Shown piece after piece: positions 57,801-64,000 of a stretch of 64,000 nt of DNA; positions within the stretch are counted from its first letter, which is position 1; every line of letters begins with the position of its first letter. This DNA is from Straminergon stramineum (taxonomy: Eukaryota > Streptophyta > Bryopsida > Hypnales > Calliergonaceae). The notes below the pieces were generated by a model, which was not told the DNA's origin, did not search any database, and saw nothing but the letters and a program-made list of their open reading frames with translations. The stretch spans positions 19,967,350 through 20,031,349 of the forward strand of contig OY987271.1 in assembly GCA_963920665.1 (NCBI GenBank), read 5' to 3'. Both the position numbers and the translations under genes were made by a program.

Positions 57801-58737
57801 TTAACTTCTAAAGTCTCAAGGCTTTGTTTTTATCAAAAAACACTCAAAATTGCCTTTTCTATTGCAAAGCACTTAAAACTTTACAAATGGCTTTTATTGC
57901 ATATTTAACCTTGAGATCTTGCAAAAGACTAGTGTAAAATGTGTGGAAGAAATTTCAAAAACTTTCACCTTGTAGATTGCAACATATTTGCGTTGATAGT
58001 GAAGTCTTAGATAATAAGTTTTTGAGTACTTTCAGCCATGACTAGATTTTTTCACTTTGAATCTTCTTAACTTAAATTTTTTGTACTAAAAATTTTGAAT
58101 TAAAAAAATTCTATATAGGAGATTTGAGTTGAAATTATAAGAAAAAAGATTTGAAAAAAAATAAGTGATTTTCATTCTTTAAAAATTGTTAAGTAGAAAT
58201 AGGTACAAGATTGAAAGAAAAATGAAATCATCCATAGCTTTAAAATGGTATAGAAACACACTAATCCTAATAGTGAGATTATTTTAGCAAGCATATTTAA
58301 CCTTGTCAAACTTTTTCTTTTGAAATTTGTGAAAATTGAGTTAAAAAATGAATCTAGTATGTTATTTTTTTCAAGAAGATTATATAATTATTGCTTGCAA
58401 ATAAGAAACTCTATAACTTTCAAATTACCAATGCAAATAGAATGAATCAAAGCTTTCTAAGTGTGTGTGTATGTATATATAATATAATATAAGAAAAAAA
58501 ATTCATTTATTTCAAGTTTTTTGTGGATTTTTTGTTGCCTAGTCTCCTTTGTTTTGAGCTTATTATGGCATAACTTCTGCTCCCGGACATTGATTGATAT
58601 AAAAAAAAAAATAATATTTCTTGAAAGCTAATGTATTTTCTACCTTAAGAAAAAAAATTTAGAAAAGCACTTCAAAATTTGAATCTATGCAAGCCTACCC
58701 AACATCCATTTTGTCCCCTAATGGAACAATGGGACTT
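57801..58737. mobile_element. TTAA element, family F copy, right end decayed
   Basis: It starts TTAACTTCTAAAGTCTCAAG and runs colinear with 61199-62097: AAAAAACACTCAAAATTG, GAAATAGGTACAAGATTG, CATCCATTTTGTCCCCTAAT. The expected GGAGTTAA right end has been lost. Confidence 0.55.
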
Positions 58738-61198
58738 TGATTGATGGAAGGATGAAGCTCATCATTGATTGGCCAATTGTAAAAGTTTTGTGATGCCTAC
58801 AAAAAAAGATTCTCCAATCCAAATTTACATTGCCCAACCAAAATCTAAAATGCCAATTAAGGTTCCATTCCTAAAGATCCCATCAAGTTCCAAAATTTGA
58901 TGCAACTAGATCAAGCTTGATTGTAACTTTCAAATTATATATGTTGGAAAATTGATTTAAACTTAGGAAATGAAGCTTAAATTTTTTTGTTTCTACTTCA
59001 TTTGGAAATTTGGAAAAAAAAAAAAAAAAAAAATTCAATGAATTCTTACAATTATAAGCTTGTGAGTTAAAGTCCAAATTATAGATCATTGTGTGCAATC
59101 AGGTAATAGTGGCAGGTCTTGCCTCTTTTGATCCCATTGTGGGAGTATATCAACTTCAAAGGGAAATTCCAATTGTTGTTAATTGTTGTTAGGAGGGGTA
59201 CACGTGGCACAATGCCATTCGTTGTTAAGCTTTCTACAAGATACATGAGGCATTTTAGTTGAGAATGTGAATTTTCAAAATTGAAAAAACTCCAAAGGAA
59301 TTGACAGAAAAATTGTTCGAAACAAAGACATCATAAAAAATTTGTACAATAAGCGACTAAATCAGCTCGGCACAAACCAATACTCAACTGACTATCGAAG
59401 CTCACCAACAATCTCACAAAATCCCAAGCAAACTCACGGCCACCATTCATACCACCACATACTCAAAATTCTATCACTCCATTGCTCCAACAACTCAGGC
59501 AATACTGTAGAAATTAAAGAAGCCCGAAAGAAACTAAACACCTCAGAGAGTATGAAAGAAACTAAGCAACTATTGTATCGTGACAAACCCTATAGTCCAC
59601 ACTCGCACCTCTGACGTTCTCAGCAAATCCTGAGCAAACTTCTGAAGTCTACCAAACCATTTGTGTCTGTCATCACCAAAATCCCAAGCAAATTAACATG
59701 TAGCCAGCTTGATGGAGAGGAAGACAAAATAGACAGAACAAGCACGGATGCATGCAATAAAAATTTATTTACAAAAACCTAGAATCTATCACTCATCAAG
59801 TGATGAGCTCTCAAAATTCACAGAGTTCTCACACAGCGACTAGATCTCAGGAGTTACTGGCTCTTCTAGAAGTCTCTCTTTGTTATACGGCCACCACGAC
59901 CAGTCTCTATTTGAAACTGGAGAGCGCCAACACACAAACACGAGAGAGCCAAAACAAACATAGAGAGCCAAACCCTATTGTTCGTCAACTAGCAGATCAA
60001 CGATTCAAGGTTTTTTATACAACAACATTTCATCAAAGGTGTTCCGAGCCTGACACAATTTTTGGAACACGATCGATGGCTCATATTCACCGCCAATCGC
60101 AGTAGGTGATTTAAATGAGATCGATGGTGTTGAGAGGGGGTCAATTAAATTGAAGATGATCAGACGGTCTACGTTCACTGTCAACAAGAGGGTGGCAAGC
60201 ACACAACTGCCTGCCACTTTTGGGTACATTGTGTGCATGTTTCCTACTTTGATTTTTTTGAATTCAAATTTAAAATAATATTTCTTAATATTCTAACCTT
60301 CATTGTTATAAAATCTCAAGTTATTCTAATTGAAATTATTTCATTTACAGTTTTACACATGAAATTTTCAGAAATATTTTTTGAATAATTAAATACTGAA
60401 AAATAACACCTACAGAAAAAGATCTTCATCAAGAATAGAAAATATCAAAAAAAATTCAATCGATTATGTAAAATCTAAATTTAGCTTTACTATGGTCATT
60501 GATTTCAGTTGAAGGTCATTACTAAGGTTATTTTGGGTAAATAATTACTTGAAAGTTTCACACTATTAATTGTTGACATTTATATCTTTTGAAGAAAGAT
60601 CAAATTACATGAATTATTTATATAATTAAAAAAAAATCATAATTAATGTTTTGTTTTGCTATAAAATTTATAACAATGACAATTTTTCACAAAAAGGATT
60701 GAGATCTTTCAAATTAATAGACCATACATAGTCTCATATGATAAAAATATTCTATTAAAACTAAATATAATTAAAAGGCTCAATTGAGCTCAAAAATGAT
60801 GTTCAACTATATGTCAATAAAACTACCAGTAACCATTTATGGTTTAATGAAATTTTTGCAAAGTGAAAATCATGGTATATTAATAACCAATAATTATTAT
60901 TTAAAAATTTAAAATTTTAGTATTAAATCTTTTGTCAAATTCAATTAGAATCATTGATGTTGATTAATCATAATTTTACAAATTATATATTTAGAATCTA
61001 AAATTTGACATCATTTCTTTACTTTGAGTTTTTAATCATACAATAGTAAAGATAAAAACATATAGTAAAAACATTCAAATTTTTCCTAAGAGCACCTCTT
61101 TTTATACTAAGAAGACATTTAACACTCTACATGTCAATCTTTTTGATATACTTATACATAAAGTTTGATCACTGATTAATATAGATTTAGAAGTTGAT
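58738..61198. other. Gene-free region with moderately G+C-rich patch
   Basis: A 23-bp A homopolymer is near 59013 and TA-rich microsatellite lies just upstream near 58463. Between 59,340 and 60,240 composition is more balanced, with open frames of 90 and 101 codons on +, but neither has a recognisable domain. From 60,240 onward it is A+T-rich. Confidence 0.4.
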
Positions 61199-62097
61199 TT
61201 AATCCCTTAAGAATCAAGGCTATTTTTTTTATCAAAAAACACTCAAAATTGTCATTTCTGTTACATTCATCCAAGAAAACCAAAAAAAACTTTAGAATCT
61301 AACCGCAAGATCTTGTACTTTACTTTTCTGAGACGAAGTGATAAAAACATTTCATGGAGTTTGACCTTACAAATTGAGAGATATTAGCATTCAAAGTTGG
61401 ATTTCTATTTGAACACTAGTCTGCAATTTTAGATGACTTTGACCGGCTTTTGTTGAATTTTTTTGCTCTATAGACTTTGAATTTATTTATTTTTGTGTTG
61501 AAGAATTGAGTTGATATTCTAGGAAAAAAATTCAAAAATAACCCTCTTCATTTTCATTCTTTAAAAAATTGAAAAATAGAAGTAGGTCCAAGATTACAAG
61601 AAAATCTAATAGCTCTAAGATGGGATTGAAACACAATAATATCAATGGTGAGATTGTTCTAGCAAGCAAACTTAACTCTATCAAACAATTTTTTTTGAAA
61701 AATTGTGGAAATTGCATTTGTAAATGAATCCTACAAGTTATTTTATTAGAAACATGCTCGTATTGCCCAAAAAACAAGATTGTTCATAACTTTCACATCA
61801 CTAATCCAAATGGAATGAATCAAAGGTTTAGATGTAGACAAAAATATAATCTCTGACGGAAAAAAATTCAAATTTTTGTGGATTTATCTTTTTGCCCGTA
61901 GAATGAAAATTTGGACTTTTTGTGGTATAACTTTTTCTCCTCGGAACTAATTGAAATAAAAATTATATTCCTATGAAGCTAATCACTTTTCTTTTCTTGT
62001 GTAAATTTTCAAAAAATTTCATTAAAAATTGAGGTCATTGAAACTTTCCTGAAACCCATTTTGTCTCCTGAGGGGACAATGGTCCTTTAGGAGTTAA
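61199..62097. mobile_element. TTAA element, family F copy (899 bp)
   Basis: It starts TTAATCCCTTAAGAATCAAGG and ends GTCCTTTAGGAGTTAA. The ends are imperfect inverted repeats with TTAA on both sides. It is colinear with 57801-58737 and the left part of 20364-21380. There is no transposase frame. Confidence 0.62.
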
Positions 62098-62258
62098 AAT
62101 GTCTCAATTTGAAGTTAATTTGAATTTTGGCAAAAAACTGTTTTTTCAAAAATAGGCATGAGCTAGTTATGTTTAAAAGAAAGATAGCTACATCGGGGCT
62201 TTTTAGAGAAAGCTAGCCATAATTATAAAAATGACCTTGGGCCAACATTGCAATAATT

Positions 62259-62519
62259 ACATCACAAAGTTTAGAACCTATGGTTTGTCAATAGTTATCA
62301 TGTGGTTATCGTTGTTTCATGGGTTCGCACGTTAATATGCAATTTAGCACATCGTTACGATGCATTACTGTACAAATTAATGCATCGTAACGGTGCGCTA
62401 ATTTGTACAATAATGCATCGTAACAATGCGCTAAATTGCATATTAACTTGTGAACCCATGAAACAAGGATAACCACATGATAACTATTGACAAACCGTAG
62501 GTTCTAAACTTTGTGATGT
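62259..62519. repeat. 261-bp foldback with 121-bp arms
   Basis: The arms 62259-62379 and 62399-62519 are reverse complements with only about ten mismatches by eye, and a 19-nt loop. The inner part repeats AATGCATCGTAACGRTGCGC-type units. A transcript would form a very long, nearly perfect stem. Confidence 0.85.
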
Positions 62520-64000
62520 TAGTGTGAGTGCACTTATAGAGACATGATTCTACAAGCCTTGAATGTAGTTGTAGATATGTACCTTTACGCAATTGAAGGT
62601 GTTTATAATGTCTGTACCTACAACATAGGTATACTATATCATGGAACGAGTCTATAACATAGATACATATAATATAGACTCCTAAGCCCATGGGTTCATG
62701 GATTCTATATATGCATGCTAGTACTCCCTAATCAAATCTAATTTGATTGAATTTTAGTGGTGGATATAAAAATATTTCTCTAAGAGCATCTCTGTTGGAC
62801 TACATAATAATATCTTGGCAATTAGTTTAGGGTGGCTGGCCTTCTTCTTTCCCACTAGCAAGAGACTTCGCATGTTTTCAACACTAAGGTATGCAAATTT
62901 TGGACCCCACACTTCAACCTATTGTATCCCATATATTTGACCTTCAGTTTAAACCTGCCATCAAGATCAAGTTTTGGATATTGTTTTCACACTAGAAGAA
63001 ACCCACATTTTTGTGACAAGTCCCTAACATGGTAGGTATGTTTTTTTAAACATCAATCTTATCCACTTGAATGTCCAAAACATGGGTTATAATTGGACAA
63101 TTACAAAATTGTGGTCCCATTTCAAGAAGATTTTGGGGTACATTTGCCATAACATGGTCTTTGGAGGTCATGAGAGGTTGCCATGTTGCTTCCATGTCAG
63201 CGTCAACATGTAGGCAATGCCATGTGAGCAAGTTTTTCATCTAGGGTTTTAGGTTTAGGGTTTAGGGACATTGTTTGAGATATGTAGACGTTTTTTCCCG
63301 AGGAGATCACTTAGTGTATCCATAACAAACCATGTGTGTTAAAGTGATTTTTTGACACCCCATATACTTTTTAATAAATAATAATTTTAACCTATAACTT
63401 TGAGCTTTGTTTACTAATGACAATAGGTTTCTATTGTCAAAAATTGTCAACTCAAATAACATATGAAATGATTTTTAGAATAGGTTGAATAATGAACTAA
63501 AATGACATGTTTTTTAACTCAAATATTTATAGAGAATACATTTTAGATGACCATTGCATCATTATTCAAGAAAAATGAACTTTCAATAGGGTGTTATTTT
63601 TAGCAATTTTTTTTCATTTTTTAAACAATTTTTTCTTATATAAAATAAGATTGTGAAAGTTATTTTCAACTCTATAGTGTATCCTTTTACTTCAAAAATT
63701 TGTAACTAATTATTATTATCAAAGAAAAATATCAATATTTCACAACATAAACTTTCAAAGTTGAAAAATCTAGTCATTATTTTTTTTAATTTCTTTTTAT
63801 TTAAATTTTAGAATAAAATATATGGGATCTAAAATTTGAACACATGTAGTTTCTAATGGACACTCTAAATGATCTCCCCAAGCATTTTTTCAGACATCAT
63901 ACTTTGAACAAGACTCTTGTTGTACATTGTTACTTTCTTACATATTGTTTAATTTGTTTTACTTCCTACCACTTCATTTGTATAAAACGATTTTTTTCAT
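62520..64000. other. Gene-free A+T-rich DNA to the window end
   Basis: No gene is recognised. CACTAGAAGAAACCCACA at about 62988 resembles a CACTA-type end without a partner. A telomere-like tract is listed separately. Confidence 0.4.
63254..63267 (+). repeat. Short interstitial telomere-like tract
   Basis: TTTAGGGTTTAGGG, preceded by the variant TAGGGTTTTAGG, matches the plant-type telomere repeat over two units. It is too short to imply a former chromosome end. Confidence 0.7.

Noticed and set aside
59342..60105. Two open frames of 90 and 101 codons in a less A+T-rich patch
   Set aside because: Neither has a recognisable motif or splice context; I cannot support a gene.
1..64000. CRISPR arrays, rRNA or organellar DNA
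   Set aside because: No regularly spaced identical repeats, no rRNA signatures and no plastid or mitochondrial genes were seen; the intron-rich genes indicate nuclear DNA.

Overview
This is a nuclear window from a land plant. Five ordinary plant genes with GT-AG introns, a plant-type interstitial telomere motif (TTTAGGG repeats) and typical plant gene families support that. Gene density is low (five host genes in 64 kb). The intergenic DNA is A+T-rich and packed with small DNA transposons. I see no tRNA, rRNA, CRISPR or bacterial features. A non-seed plant (bryophyte or lycophyte grade) is my guess, because TTAA-type MITEs and a Tc1-like transposase remnant would be unusual in an angiosperm. 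The sequence does not settle the species.

Layout. 1-3,672: upstream repeats, then an N-MYC downregulated-like (NDL/Ndr) gene on + with 8 exons. 5,600-8,130: several MITEs, one with a perfect 8-bp target duplication. 8,129-13,230: a complete PIF/Harbinger transposon with TTA target duplications, terminal inverted repeats, an intact DDE transposase and a convergent Myb/trihelix-like partner gene broken by one in-frame TAG. 13,749-14,446: a non-autonomous Harbinger-type element flanked by TAA. 14,757-23,182: transposon-filled DNA dominated by elements bounded by TTAA-CCC...GGG-TTAA, some joined end to end through a shared TTAA. 23,700-30,192: an SKU5-similar (SKS) multicopper-oxidase-like gene on + with 8 exons and a MITE in intron 6. 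31,484-33,523: a plastid-targeted USP-like gene on - with 5 exons. 33,524-39,722: repeats and A+T-rich DNA, then the 5' leader of an ARGLU1 homologue (CDS 39,723-42,267, +). 42,690-48,933: many TTAA MITEs, some nested, plus a decayed Tc1-like transposase. 49,356-52,359: a SAP30/AFR-like histone-deacetylase subunit on - with 6 exons, with a degenerate ~170-210 bp tandem repeat just upstream. 53,561-64,000: gene-free, with more TTAA elements, a 261-bp foldback with 121-bp arms and a short telomere-like tract.

The host genes are unrelated in function: G-protein/auxin-linked Ndr protein, cell-wall SKS protein, chloroplast USP-like protein, splicing/transcription co-factor and chromatin co-repressor. 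They do not form a cluster. The most notable content is mobile: an almost autonomous two-gene Harbinger element with matching MITEs, and an extensive TTAA-specific (piggyBac-like) MITE population with nested insertions that preserve empty-site evidence.
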